Shown: one piece after another, positions 55,320-64,000 of the stretch
Layout: each line of letters begins with the position of its first letter
Numbering within the stretch: position 1 is the stretch's first letter
NCBI RefSeq assembly: GCF_002979975.1
Contig: NZ_PCQD01000003.1
Location: forward strand, 62,001-126,000
Origin: Pseudomonas sp. MYb185
Lineage (GTDB): Bacteria; Pseudomonadota; Gammaproteobacteria; Pseudomonadales; Pseudomonadaceae
Length of the DNA: 64,000 bases
Direction: 5' to 3'
The notes under the pieces: generated by a model
Told to the model about the DNA's origin: nothing
What the model saw: only the letters and a program-made list of their open reading frames with translations
Database searches by the model: none
Translations under genes and position numbers: made by a program

Positions 55320-57359
55320 ATGGCTGAAGCAGAGGAGCTGGTCAGTGACGCGGCGCGCCACGCGACCATCTATGCGCGCAAGCTGTGGCTGCGTTATCGC
55401 CCACCACCCGCAGCCCCACCCACAGCACTGCTGGTGGACATTGCCCCACGCCTCGATCTGCTGATCACCGCATTGACCGGGCGTAGCTATCCGATCCGTA
55501 TCGCCCAGCTACCGCCACGTCCGACCCTGCTATCGCGGCTGTTCCGGCGCAGTCAGTTTCCCTGGCTGCAGCAGCCGGTGCCGGCTACCAATGGTCAGCG
55601 GCTGTGGCTGCCAGCCGATTCCGGTATCCAGCAGATCGAGCAGGGGAACGAGCTGTACCGGGTGATGGCGCTGCAGCAGGCGATGCGCGCCCGGCGTGGC
55701 AGTGCCGAGTCGCTCGACCCAGCCTGGCCGGAGCTGCTGGCCGATGCCTACCTGCTGCTGGAGGCCTGGGCGGCGGATGCCGATCTACTGCAGGCCCTGC
55801 CCGGCATCGGCGCCAGTCTCACCCGGCTGCGCCAGCATGCATTGCAGCGACGGCCACCCCTGAACACCTTCTCCCACGCCCGCCAGCCGCTGGAGAAACT
55901 GCTGCGGCAGCTGTTGCAGGCACCGGCCGGCATGCTTGCGGAGGCGCTACCACCCAGCTCCTCAGCCCAGCAATCGGCGCAACTTGCCGCAGACCTGCTG
56001 CGCCAACTCGGCCTGGCAGGACAGGACCGCGCCGCTGGGACCGCACCGCTGCTCAAGGACTGGTGGACCGGAGAACTGCGCCCGCCCCTGGCCACCGACA
56101 GCAGCGAACTGCCCGCCAGCGACCCAGCGGACACGCCTGAGCCCAACGCCATGCCAACCCGCAGCGCCAGACTGCTGCGCCGTCCCGAGGTACGCAAGGC
56201 GAAGGAGGACGAGGAAGACCAGGCCGATGCAGGCATCTTCATGGTGCAGGCCGACGAGCCGCACCAGCATGCCGAAGACCCGCTGGGCCTGAACCGACCG
56301 GTGGACCGGGACGAGGATATCAGCGCCGATGAATACGGCGACATGCTCTCCGAGCTGCCCGAAGCACGACTGGTATCGACCCCTGGGCGACCGAAGGAAG
56401 TGCTGATCTCCGATGACCCGCCAGATACCAATACCGCCATGCAGCTGAAAACCGCCATCCGCGAGCAGCGGGGATTGCGTTATCCGGAATGGGACTACCG
56501 CATCCAGGCCTACCGCCAGCCCGGCACGACATTGCATGTGCTGCCCAACCTGCCAGGCTCGCAACAGTGGGTGGACGCCACCCTGCAGACCCATCGCGCA
56601 CTGCTCAACCAGATCCGCCGCCGCTTCGAAATGCTCAGCGCCCAGCGCATCACCCGGCGCAAGCAACTGGATGGCGATGATATCGATCTGCAGGCCTATA
56701 TCGACAGCTACACCGATTTTCGCGCCGGCGGTGCCTTGTCCGAGGCGCTGTACCAGAGTCGTCGCACCGCCGAACGGGATCTGGCCGTCACCCTGCTGAT
56801 CGACATCAGCGGCTCGACCGACAGCTGGGTATCGGCCAACCGTCGCATCATCGATGTCGAACGCGAGGCGCTGCTGCTGGTGAGCATCGCCCTGGACGGC
56901 ATGGGCGAGCCCTGGTCGGTGCAGGCCTTCTCCGGGGAGGGGCCGGATGCGGTGATCGTGCGCCAGATCAAGTCCTTCGAGGAGGGCTTCAGCAACGACG
57001 TGGCGCTGCGCATCAGCTCCCTGGAGCCGGAACATTACACCCGCGCCGGCGCCGCCATCCGCCACGCCAGCAGCGACCTGCTGCGACAACCGGCCAGCCA
57101 CCGGCTGCTGCTGGTATTGTCCGACGGCAAGCCGAACGACAAGGACATCTACGAGGGACAATACGGCGTCGAAGACATGCGCCAGGCCGTTACCGAAGCC
57201 ACCCTGCAGGGCGTCTCGACGTTCTGCCTGACCATCGACCGCCACGCGTCAGCCTACCTGCCCCGCATCTTCGGCGCCCACCAGTACGCGCTGCTGCCAC
57301 GCCCGGAACTGCTGCCGATGGTGTTGCTGGACTGGATGAAGCGCTTGGTATTGCATTGA
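55320..57359 (+). CDS. norD: VWA-domain protein NorD
   Basis: A 679-residue cytosolic protein acting with NorQ in nitric oxide reductase maturation. The N-terminal 280 residues are helical and variable. The C-terminal von Willebrand A domain (about 475-679) has an intact metal site, LLIDISGSTDSW (DxSxS) with a distal LSDGKPNDKD. The segment between has acidic low-complexity sequence (about 280-330). ATG 55320 starts 8 bp after norQ. Confidence 0.92.
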   Translation: MAEAEELVSDAARHATIYARKLWLRYRPPPAAPPTALLVDIAPRLDLLITALTGRSYPIRIAQLPPRPTLLSRLFRRSQFPWLQQPVPATNGQRLWLPADSGIQQIEQGNELYRVMALQQAMRARRGSAESLDPAWPELLADAYLLLEAWAADADLLQALPGIGASLTRLRQHALQRRPPLNTFSHARQPLEKLLRQLLQAPAGMLAEALPPSSSAQQSAQLAADLLRQLGLAGQDRAAGTAPLLKDWWTGELRPPLATDSSELPASDPADTPEPNAMPTRSARLLRRPEVRKAKEDEEDQADAGIFMVQADEPHQHAEDPLGLNRPVDRDEDISADEYGDMLSELPEARLVSTPGRPKEVLISDDPPDTNTAMQLKTAIREQRGLRYPEWDYRIQAYRQPGTTLHVLPNLPGSQQWVDATLQTHRALLNQIRRRFEMLSAQRITRRKQLDGDDIDLQAYIDSYTDFRAGGALSEALYQSRRTAERDLAVTLLIDISGSTDSWVSANRRIIDVEREALLLVSIALDGMGEPWSVQAFSGEGPDAVIVRQIKSFEEGFSNDVALRISSLEPEHYTRAGAAIRHASSDLLRQPASHRLLLVLSDGKPNDKDIYEGQYGVEDMRQAVTEATLQGVSTFCLTIDRHASAYLPRIFGAHQYALLPRPELLPMVLLDWMKRLVLH

Positions 57360-57367
57360 CATGGGTT

Positions 57368-57434
57368 GTCGAGCGCCTGCTCGACGGCAGTCCCCAGCAA
57401 CCACCGGGCCCCCGGCGTAGCGCAGGCGCGCTAC
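57368..57434. terminator. Two hairpins after norD
   Basis: GTCGAGC-GCCT-GCTCGAC (57368-57385) lies 8 bp past the norD stop. GTAGCGC-AGGC-GCGCTAC (57417-57434) follows and belongs to the GTAGCGC repeat family. The region separates norD from a convergent gene. Neither hairpin has a T-run. Confidence 0.5.
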
Positions 57435-57450
57435 ACCCCAGGGGAAACCC

Positions 57451-57936
57451 TCAGCGGGTCAACCGCAGCCGCTCATGCCACTCGGCCAGCGACTCCTCCG
57501 GATAGCCATCGAACTGGCGATCTCCCGCTGCGACCTGCACTTCCACCCAACCGGCCTTGGAGCCCAGCATCAGGTGGGTGTACTGCGGCGGTCTCGGCAG
57601 CTCCGTATCGATCGCCGAGGCGAAGGGGTGCACCAGTTCCGGCCATTCCGGGCTGTAGACCCATAGCGCACTGCCGCACTCGCGGCAGAAGTGCCGCTCG
57701 CCGCTACTGATCTCCACGCTGCCATCCGGCTGGCGCATCCGCGCATGGTAGACGGAGATCGACTCGCGCCCGCTGACTTGCAGGCTGCCCGCGTCACCAC
57801 CGATATTCACGGCATAGCCGCCACCGCCCTGGGTCTTGCGGCAGATTGAGCAATAACAGCGCTGGTAGGGATAGGGCTGGGCGCTGTCCAGACTGAAGTG
57901 CACCGCGCCACAGTGACATGAACCTTCGAGATGCAT
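57451..57936 (-). CDS. GFA-family protein (zinc-binding)
   Basis: A 161-residue cytosolic protein of the glutathione-dependent formaldehyde-activating/CENP-V fold. Cysteine zinc ligands are visible in GSCHCGAVHF (residues 6-15), CYCSICRKTQGG and CRECGSALW. Family members bind glutathione or act on related adducts, but most have no proven reaction. The length is normal. It is convergent with norD. Confidence 0.88.
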   Translation of the reverse strand: MHLEGSCHCGAVHFSLDSAQPYPYQRCYCSICRKTQGGGGYAVNIGGDAGSLQVSGRESISVYHARMRQPDGSVEISSGERHFCRECGSALWVYSPEWPELVHPFASAIDTELPRPPQYTHLMLGSKAGWVEVQVAAGDRQFDGYPEESLAEWHERLRLTR

Positions 57937-57982
57937 ACCGGCCTCCCGTGTGCAGCGGGACGCGAGGCGCCCCGCGCAGTTA

Positions 57983-58504
57983 TCAGATCACCCCACAGGC
58001 CACACGGCTGCCGCCACCGCCCAGCGGTTCGGGGTGGTCCGCATGGTTGTCACCGCCGGCATGAATCATCAATGCGCGACCCTGGATATCGGCGAGCTTG
58101 CTGATCCGCGGCGCCAGCACCGGATAGTCCGCCGAGCCATCGGCGTTCACATACAGCGCCGGCAGATCGCCGAGATGACCATCGGCATAGGGGCCCAGAT
58201 GCTTGCCGGTCTGCTCCGGATCGTAATGACCGCCCGCTGCTTCGGCGGCACTCATCTTGCCGTCCTTCTCCGCGGGGTCGCAGCTGCCGTTCTGGTGCAC
58301 ATGAAAACCGTGTACCCCTGCTGGCAAGGAAGTCAGCGCGGGGGTAAACAACAGGCCGTGGTCGGTTTCGCTGATGGTGATGGTGCCGATGTCCTGCTGC
58401 GCGCCTTCGGCATCGACCAGGTTGATGGTGACGTCCTGCGATGCAGCCTGGGCCGCGCCAATGGACAATGCCGCGGCCAAAATCAGCCAAGTCTGGGGTT
58501 TCAT
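57983..58504 (-). CDS. sodC: Periplasmic Cu/Zn superoxide dismutase
   Basis: A 173-residue secreted enzyme converting superoxide to peroxide. The signal peptide ([14 protein letters not shown]) ends near residue 20. Metal ligands lie in [19 protein letters not shown] and [16 protein letters not shown], and the disulfide cysteine partner in RVACGVI. ATG 58504 has AGGAGAC upstream. It lies beside the nor cluster but on the opposite strand. Confidence 0.96.
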   Translation of the reverse strand: MKPQTWLILAAALSIGAAQAASQDVTINLVDAEGAQQDIGTITISETDHGLLFTPALTSLPAGVHGFHVHQNGSCDPAEKDGKMSAAEAAGGHYDPEQTGKHLGPYADGHLGDLPALYVNADGSADYPVLAPRISKLADIQGRALMIHAGGDNHADHPEPLGGGGSRVACGVI

Positions 58505-58569
58505 GCTTGTCTCCTGCAATGAACACATACCTATGCATGCGACACAGCAAAAAGCCCGTCGTTCAGGAT

Positions 58570-59502
58570 TTATTCAGGACCAGCAGTCTCCTTGCTGAAC
58601 AACCGTCCTCCCACCGTTACCACCGCAAAGATCAGCCCACCAGCAAGGATCCCGAAGGCGGCCGACATCAGCGTCGGCATCAGGCCACCCAGCACCGAGC
58701 CGATCCAGGGTAGCTCCAGCGTGTGTTCGGCGGTGTCCTCGATCCAGTGGCTGATGGCATGGAAGCCATGGGTGAGAATGCCACCGCCGACCAGGAACAT
58801 GGCCGCGGTGCCAACCACCGACAGGGTTTTCATCAGCCACGGCGCCAGCCAGAGAATGCCGCTGCCAATGCGCTGGCTGGTGCTGCTGTCACGCTTGTGC
58901 AGCAGCAGGCCCAGGTCATCGAGCTTGACGATGCCTGCCACCAGGCCGTAGACCCCGATAGTCACCGCCACGGCAACGATGATCAGGACCAGCACCTGGG
59001 TAGTGAAGGCCACCGCGGCGACGGTGCCCAGGGTGATGGCGATGATTTCCGCCGAGAGGATAAAGTCGGTGCGCACCGCACCGCCGATCTTCTTCCTTTC
59101 GTAGCTGACGATATCTATCGAAGGGTTGGAAAGCGCCTCCAGCTTCTGCTGGCGGCGCTCGGTATCATCATGCAGGAAGCGATGAGCCAGCTTCTCGAAG
59201 CCCTCGTAACAGAGGAAGGCACCGCCGCACATCAGCAGCGGGGTGATCAGCCAGGGGATAAGGGCGCTGATCAGCAAGGCGGCCGGCACCAGGATCAGCT
59301 TGTTGCGAAACGAGCCCTTGGCCACGGCCCAGACCACCGGCAACTCCCGGTCAGCCGTGACCCCGGACACCTGCTGGGCATTGAGTGCCAGATCATCACC
59401 CAGGACCCCGGCGGTTTTCTTGGCCGCCACCTTGCTCATCAGGGATACATCGTCAAGCAAGGTGGCAATATCATCGAGCAGTGCGAGCAGACTGGAAGCC
59501 AA
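58570..59502 (-). CDS. DUF808 family membrane protein (YedI-like)
   Basis: A 310-residue inner-membrane protein with about five to seven helices. It begins [45 protein letters not shown], the hallmark of DUF808/YedI, whose function is not known. The start is TTG 59502, with GCGAGG seven bases upstream. It lies 65 bp upstream of sodC on the same strand. Confidence 0.88.
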   Translation of the reverse strand: MASSLLALLDDIATLLDDVSLMSKVAAKKTAGVLGDDLALNAQQVSGVTADRELPVVWAVAKGSFRNKLILVPAALLISALIPWLITPLLMCGGAFLCYEGFEKLAHRFLHDDTERRQQKLEALSNPSIDIVSYERKKIGGAVRTDFILSAEIIAITLGTVAAVAFTTQVLVLIIVAVAVTIGVYGLVAGIVKLDDLGLLLHKRDSSTSQRIGSGILWLAPWLMKTLSVVGTAAMFLVGGGILTHGFHAISHWIEDTAEHTLELPWIGSVLGGLMPTLMSAAFGILAGGLIFAVVTVGGRLFSKETAGPE

Positions 59503-59674
59503 GGAGGAGCCTCGCTGGAGATGGTTGAGCTACGCCGGGTTGGGATATGCCCCATTATTGACCCACTCGGGCCGCTCGGCCAGCGGGTTTATCCAGCGTC
59601 CCGGCCCGGTTGCACTGCGCGTGCGGCCCTAGGCGTGCTAATCTGCCGGGATTATCCCCATTGCATAGATTGTC

Positions 59675-61000
59675 ATGAGCTTCACTCAAAGCCTGCTGTT
59701 ACTCGCGCTGATCATCCTGTTCGGTGCGTTCTTCTCCATCGCCGAGATAGCCCTGGCCGCCTCGCGTCCGCTGAAATTGCGCAAGCTGGCCGATGGGGGC
59801 AGCGCTGCCGCGCTGCGGGTAATCGGTGTGCAGAAAAATCCCGGCAACTACCTGACCGTAGTACAGATCTCGATCAACGCCCTGGCGATCCTCGGTGGCA
59901 TCGTCGGCGAACGCTTTCTAACGCCGCTGTTCAGTCAGCTATTCGCCATGCTGCTGGAACCCGGGCTCGCCACCACGCTGGGCTTCGCGATGTCGTTCAT
60001 CGTGCTCACTTCGTTGTTCATCATCGCCACCGACCTGATTCCCAAACAGGTGGCCATGGCCATGCCGGAACCGCTGGCGATGTTCTCCGTCGGCCCGATG
60101 CGGTTGCTCAATCTGCTGCTGCATCCGCTGGTGTGGTTCTACTCGCGGCTGGTCAGCGCGCTGATCAACCTGCTGCATCTGCCCGCCCGCCGCGATGACA
60201 GCATCACCCCTGAGGACATCCTGGCCATGACCGAGGCCGGGGCACGCTCCGGCCTGCTGGCACCCGGTGAGCAGCAGGCCATCGAGAACATCTTCGAGCT
60301 GGATACCCGCACCCTGCCCAGCGCGATGAGCAACCGGGATGAAATCGTCTATTTCCTGGTCGACGACTCCGATGCCCTGATCCGCACGCGCATCGCCGAC
60401 GCCCCGCATTCCGCCTACCCGGTGTGCGATGGCGACATCGACCACATCATCGGCTACGTGTCGATGAAGGATCTGTTCAAGCGGGTGCTGCATAACGAGC
60501 CGATTTCCCTCGGCGACCCGGCCCTGCTGCACAAACCGCTGGTGGTGCCGGACCGGTTGACGCTGGCCGAACTACTCAAGCAGTTTCGCCTGGCCGGCGA
60601 GGATTTCGCGCTGATCGTCAATGAGTACAGTCTGGTGGTGGGACTGATCACCGTGAACGATGTGATGAGCATCGTGATGGGCGACCTGGTACCGCCGTGG
60701 TACGAGGAGCAGATCGTGCGCCGGGACGACAACTCCTGGCTGATCGACGGTATCACGCCGATCCAGGACGTGCGCCGGGCATTGGAGATCGAGCATATTC
60801 CCCACGAGGAAGGCTACGAAACCATCGCCGGCTTCCTGATGACCATGCTGCGCCGGGTACCGCGACGTACCGACAGCGTGACCTGGGGCGGATATACCTT
60901 CGAGGTGGTGGACGTGGACAGCTACCGTATCGACCAGGTGCTGGCCACGCGCACCCCGACCGGCGCCGCCAAGGTGGACGAGCCGATCACTGAAGCCTGA
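59675..61000 (+). CDS. CNNM/CorC-type transporter with CBS domains (TlyC family)
   Basis: A 441-residue membrane protein. The DUF21 domain with about four helices (1-180), tandem CBS domains (about 205-330, SVGLITVNDVMSI-type loop) and a C-terminal CorC_HlyC domain (about 345-425) are visible. Members are linked to Mg2+ or Co2+ efflux. ATG 59675 is used. Monocistronic, ending at a bidirectional hairpin. Confidence 0.9.
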   Translation: MSFTQSLLLLALIILFGAFFSIAEIALAASRPLKLRKLADGGSAAALRVIGVQKNPGNYLTVVQISINALAILGGIVGERFLTPLFSQLFAMLLEPGLATTLGFAMSFIVLTSLFIIATDLIPKQVAMAMPEPLAMFSVGPMRLLNLLLHPLVWFYSRLVSALINLLHLPARRDDSITPEDILAMTEAGARSGLLAPGEQQAIENIFELDTRTLPSAMSNRDEIVYFLVDDSDALIRTRIADAPHSAYPVCDGDIDHIIGYVSMKDLFKRVLHNEPISLGDPALLHKPLVVPDRLTLAELLKQFRLAGEDFALIVNEYSLVVGLITVNDVMSIVMGDLVPPWYEEQIVRRDDNSWLIDGITPIQDVRRALEIEHIPHEEGYETIAGFLMTMLRRVPRRTDSVTWGGYTFEVVDVDSYRIDQVLATRTPTGAAKVDEPITEA

Positions 61001-61022
61001 CTCCCGGGCTGGCTGCTGAATG

Positions 61023-61050
61023 CGTTGCGCCCCCGGAAGGGGGCGCAACG
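61023..61050. terminator. Bidirectional hairpin between convergent genes
   Basis: CGTTGCGCCCCC (61023-61034) pairs with GGGGGCGCAACG (61039-61050) around GGAA. A 12-bp stem between the CorC-like gene and cytochrome b561, which converge. Confidence 0.65.
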
Positions 61051-61060
61051 ATCCGCTCGG

Positions 61061-61582
61061 TCAGACCATGCGCCGCAGCACACCATCCTTCTTCACGAAA
61101 TGGTGCAGCAGGGCGATTCCGATATGGCCGACGATCATCACCAGCAGCAACCAGGCGATCGGCGAATGCAGGCTGCCGATACTCGCCATCCAGGGAATCT
61201 CGCCACCCCTGGCGACCAGTTGAACGCCGAAAGGGGTCCAGCCATAGCCGTTGCCGATCATGTAGAGGAGGCCTGTGATCGGCATCATGAGCATGCCCGC
61301 GTACAACAGGAAGTGGCCGGCCTTGACCAGCAGCGCTGTGGCCGGGTCCTGCTCGGGACGACGGTCCTTCTGTTTCGCTGCCCAGATGATGCGCAGCAAC
61401 ACCAGCACCAACAGCAGTGTTCCTATGGAAATATGCCAGGGCACCAGGGTCTGGCCGACCCAGTGCTCGCCGTCGTTGATGCGGTCGAAGAATTTCAGCA
61501 CCTGCCAACCGATCAGCAAGGCCATTGCCCAGTGGAAAAACCGGGAAATACTGCCGTAACGTTCTTTTGAATCACCCTTCAT
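61061..61582 (-). CDS. Cytochrome b561
   Basis: A 173-residue four-helix inner-membrane dihaem b cytochrome. Conserved His residues occur in ISRFFHWAMALLIGWQ, WHISIGTLLLVLVLLRI, AGHFLLYAGMLMMPITG and GHIGIALLHHF. YceI/CybB-like proteins of this size move electrons between quinones and superoxide or other acceptors. ATG 61582 is used. Confidence 0.9.
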   Translation of the reverse strand: MKGDSKERYGSISRFFHWAMALLIGWQVLKFFDRINDGEHWVGQTLVPWHISIGTLLLVLVLLRIIWAAKQKDRRPEQDPATALLVKAGHFLLYAGMLMMPITGLLYMIGNGYGWTPFGVQLVARGGEIPWMASIGSLHSPIAWLLLVMIVGHIGIALLHHFVKKDGVLRRMV

Positions 61583-61753
61583 GTCCTGCTCCTCGTTTTC
61601 AATCCGCCATGCTCAGAGTGCGCTACTGCGCCGCTGCTCCCCAAGGCCGGCGGGAGACCCATTGCCACCATGTTTGCACAAGCGGTTCATCAGCCGCTCC
61701 GGCATGTGTATCCGAATATGTGTGATGACTGCGGGCATCACCCGTCCCGTCTA

Positions 61754-62548
61754 TCAGGCAATGCTTTCCACGATACCGCCTTCGACCCGCAGTGCCGAGC
61801 CGGTCGTGGCGCTGGCCTGGGGCGAAGCGGCGTAGACGCAGAGGTTGGCCACCTCCTCGGGACTGGCGAAGCGCTGCAGCAATGTCGAGGGGCGATTCTC
61901 CTTGAGGAACAGGGCTTCCATCTCGTCGACGGATACGCCGCGCTCGGCAGCCAGATCCGCCATCATCTGAATCGCACCCTCGGTACGGGTCGGCCCCGGC
62001 AAGATGGTATTGACCGTCACGCCGGTGCCCGCCAGTACCTTGGCCAGGCCACGGGACAGGCCCTGCAGCGCGGTCTTGCTGACGCCGTAGTGCACCATCT
62101 CGGTGGGGATGTTCAACGCCGACTCGCTGGAAATGAACTGGATCCGGCCCCAGCCACGCTCACGCATACCCTGGGCATAATGCCGGGCCAGGCGCACACC
62201 GCTGAGTACGTTGACCTGGAAGAACTGCTCCCACAGCGTGTCGTCGATATCGAAGAACTCCCGCGCGCCATAGATGCCCAGGTTGTTGATCAGGATATCC
62301 GCCTGCGGCTGCGCGGCAATCAACGCCTCGCAACCCGCTGCAGTGCCGGGGTCACAGACCACGCCCTGGGCATCATCCCGGCCAGCGGCGCTGCGCACCT
62401 GCGCCACGGCCGCATCAACCCGCGCCTGCTCACGACCGACCAGGGTCACCTGGGCGCCAGCGCGGGCCAGACCAGTGGCAATCGCCAGGCCAATACCCCC
62501 GGTGGAGCCGGTGACGATGGCGGTTTTACCTGAAAGATCAATAATCAT
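61754..62548 (-). CDS. SDR-family oxidoreductase
   Basis: A 264-residue cytosolic Rossmann enzyme. Cofactor motif TGSTGGIGLAIA near residue 12, NNLG, catalytic Ser in FISSESALN and Tyr-Lys in HYGVSKTALQG are all intact. The substrate is unknown. It begins 29 bp after the dioxygenase gene's stop and is probably co-transcribed with it. Confidence 0.9.
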   Translation of the reverse strand: MIIDLSGKTAIVTGSTGGIGLAIATGLARAGAQVTLVGREQARVDAAVAQVRSAAGRDDAQGVVCDPGTAAGCEALIAAQPQADILINNLGIYGAREFFDIDDTLWEQFFQVNVLSGVRLARHYAQGMRERGWGRIQFISSESALNIPTEMVHYGVSKTALQGLSRGLAKVLAGTGVTVNTILPGPTRTEGAIQMMADLAAERGVSVDEMEALFLKENRPSTLLQRFASPEEVANLCVYAASPQASATTGSALRVEGGIVESIA

Positions 62549-62576
62549 GCTGTGGTCTCCTGCTGGTTGTCGGCTT

Positions 62577-63410
62577 TCAGCCGAAGCGATAGGCGGAAAG
62601 CGTGGTCTGCATGACCCGCTCCGAATAGATACGTTGACCCGCTACTTCACCCCCCGCACCGGCGGCCACCAGCAGCGGAATCAGGTGCTCTTCACCACCC
62701 GGCGGGTGGCAGAGGCGGGCCTGGGGCGCGCTGGCCCAGTCCTGCAACAGGCGTTCACGCTCTGCCGCCGGGCTTTGCACCGCATGGGTCAGCCACCCGT
62801 CGAATTCATCGGAGATGGCCGAGAAGCGGCTATCGCCGTAGGCGCGCATATTGTGAAAGCTCATGCCGCTGCCCACGATCAGCACGTTCTCATCCCGCAG
62901 CGCGGCCAGCGCGCGACCGGCCTGCAGGTGTGCCTGCGGCTCCATGTCCCGGCGCAGCGACAACTGGATCACCGGGATATCCGCTGCCGGGAACATCAAC
63001 TTCAGCGGAATGAATACCCCGTGGTCGAAGCCGCGCTCGGCATTCACCTGCGCCGGCATCCCCTCAGCGTTCAGCAGGCGGGCCACCTGCTCCGCCAGTT
63101 GCGGCTCGCCGGGCGCCGGATAGGTCAGCTCGTAGGTGTGCGGCGGGAAGCCGTAATAGTCATAGATCAGTTCGGGCCGGGCATGCCCGGTCACGCTGAA
63201 CTGCGGCTCCAGCCAATGCGCCGAAACCAGGACGATGGCCCGCGGGCGCTGCGGCAGCGTGGCCGCCACGCCCTTGAGAAAGCTGGCCATGCCCTGCCAG
63301 GTATCGGCCGGATTCCAGTCCATGAAGAAACACGGTCCGCCACCGTGGGGGATGAAGAGTACCGGCTGGCGGGTGTCATGGCTGGCATTGGCCCGCTTGT
63401 CACTGTGCAT
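62577..63410 (-). CDS. 4,5-DOPA dioxygenase-type extradiol enzyme
   Basis: A 277-residue cytosolic enzyme of the LigB/DODA family. Metal and active-site His residues lie in VLFIPHGGGP, VLVSAHWLE, RGFDHGVFIPL and GSGMSFHNM. Family members cleave catecholic rings, although many bacterial ones (YgiD) act on L-DOPA. ATG 63410 is selected by GAGGG seven bases upstream. A divergent LysR gene starts 107 bp away, its likely regulator. Confidence 0.88.
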   Translation of the reverse strand: MHSDKRANASHDTRQPVLFIPHGGGPCFFMDWNPADTWQGMASFLKGVAATLPQRPRAIVLVSAHWLEPQFSVTGHARPELIYDYYGFPPHTYELTYPAPGEPQLAEQVARLLNAEGMPAQVNAERGFDHGVFIPLKLMFPAADIPVIQLSLRRDMEPQAHLQAGRALAALRDENVLIVGSGMSFHNMRAYGDSRFSAISDEFDGWLTHAVQSPAAERERLLQDWASAPQARLCHPPGGEEHLIPLLVAAGAGGEVAGQRIYSERVMQTTLSAYRFG

Positions 63411-63517
63411 GTGAATACCCTCTAACGATGTCATGCTGAACAGTATGGATACCACCTCCCAGTAAGAGAACCGACTAGAATGCACTAACACTTGTTACCA
63501 ATAGTAGGAAGTACTCC

Positions 63518-64000
63518 ATGGATCGCGTAACCAGCATGCGCGTTTTTGTCCGCGCTGCCAGTGCCGGCAGCCTGTCCGCCGCCGCTCGTCATCTGGGCAT
63601 GTCCCCGGCCATGGCGACCAAGCATGTGAATGCGCTCGAGGCGCGACTGGGGGTCAAGCTGTTCCACCGCACGACCCGCCGCTTGAGCCTGACCGAGGCA
63701 GGCAGCAACTATCTGGAAGCCTGCCAGCGCATCCTGCCCGAGATCGACGAAGCCGAAGCGGCGGCCACCTCGCAACGGGTCAAGGCCAGTGGCTTGCTGC
63801 GCATGAATGTGCCGTTGTCCTTTGGCAGCCGCTTCGTTGCGCCACTGATTCCGGCCTTCAGTCATCGGCATCCGGAGGTCAAGGTCGAGCTGGGTCTGAG
63901 CGATGCGCAACTGGACCTGATCGCTGGCAGCTGGGATCTGGCGATCCGTATCGGTCGGTTGGCCGACAGCCCCCTGCAGAGCCGGCAACTGGGCGACAGC
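63518..64000 (+). CDS. LysR-family regulator, 5' part
   Basis: The frame is open from ATG 63518 to the window end, giving the first 161 residues. The helix-turn-helix segment GSLSAAARHLGMSPAMATKHVNALEARLG and HRTTRRLSLTEAG are typical of LysR regulators. Effector domain begins near residue 90 (ASGLLRMNVPLSFG). It is divergent from the dioxygenase/SDR unit, so it likely controls those two genes. Confidence 0.93.
   Translation, partial: MDRVTSMRVFVRAASAGSLSAAARHLGMSPAMATKHVNALEARLGVKLFHRTTRRLSLTEAGSNYLEACQRILPEIDEAEAAATSQRVKASGLLRMNVPLSFGSRFVAPLIPAFSHRHPEVKVELGLSDAQLDLIAGSWDLAIRIGRLADSPLQSRQLGDS

Overview
The window is a GC-rich chromosomal segment from a gammaproteobacterium of the Pseudomonas/Halopseudomonas group. 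The evidence is gene order: gmk-rpoZ-spoT-ridA, oxyR-recG, HU-rubredoxin-ubiC-ubiA-phoB-phoR-response regulator and phoU-pstB-pstA-pstC-pstS all follow the arrangement known from Pseudomonas. A zwf/hexR pair and a norCBQD nitric oxide reductase cluster suggest a denitrifying, Entner-Doudoroff type pseudomonad. Species cannot be fixed from the sequence alone.

Layout. 1-3.1 kb: end of an unknown gene, a periplasmic binding protein of the urea type and an MFS exporter. 3.2-12.4 kb: housekeeping and stress genes (gmk, rpoZ, spoT, ridA, a nucleoside-diphosphate-sugar epimerase-like gene, oxyR, recG, a YbaK-HDOD protein). 12.4-17.8 kb: HU, rubredoxin, ubiquinone synthesis (ubiC, ubiA), phoB-phoR and a REC-PilZ regulator. 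18-31.3 kb: iron alcohol dehydrogenase, cytochrome c551, the phosphate uptake operon with a 264-bp inverted-repeat element lodged between phoU and pstB, then thioesterase, nitronate monooxygenase, entericidin and an MFS gene. 38.8-52 kb: tenA, azlCD, a BASS transporter with a divergent AraC regulator, a zinc alcohol dehydrogenase, uvrD, a GGDEF/EAL protein, zwf, hexR, ppiC. 52.1-57.4 kb: the nor cluster. 57.4-64 kb: sodC, DUF808, CorC-like, cytochrome b561, SDR, DOPA-type dioxygenase and the start of a LysR gene.

The accessory region is 31.3-38.8 kb. It is visibly AT-rich at its left end and interrupts otherwise ordinary genes. It encodes two adjacent, overlapping reverse transcriptases, both with an intact YVDD motif. 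Their sizes and pairing match the DRT type 3 (UG3 plus UG8) antiphage system. Next to them lie a CHAT caspase-like protease with an N-terminal coiled coil, an HNH endonuclease of the HNH_2 type and a divergent multi-pass membrane protein. Just downstream of the second reverse transcriptase is a noncoding stretch with a CACACAC tract on the coding strand, a short hairpin before it and a long 14-bp-plus hairpin after it. This is my best candidate for the system's noncoding RNA.

Regulation visible in sequence: Pho-box-like 11-bp-periodic repeats before phoB and pstS, a HexR palindrome between zwf and hexR, intrinsic terminators after pstS and the c551 gene, and hairpins between convergent genes. 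Three families of dispersed palindromic repeats and one MITE-like element are present. I saw no tRNA, rRNA, CRISPR array, integrase or full insertion sequence.
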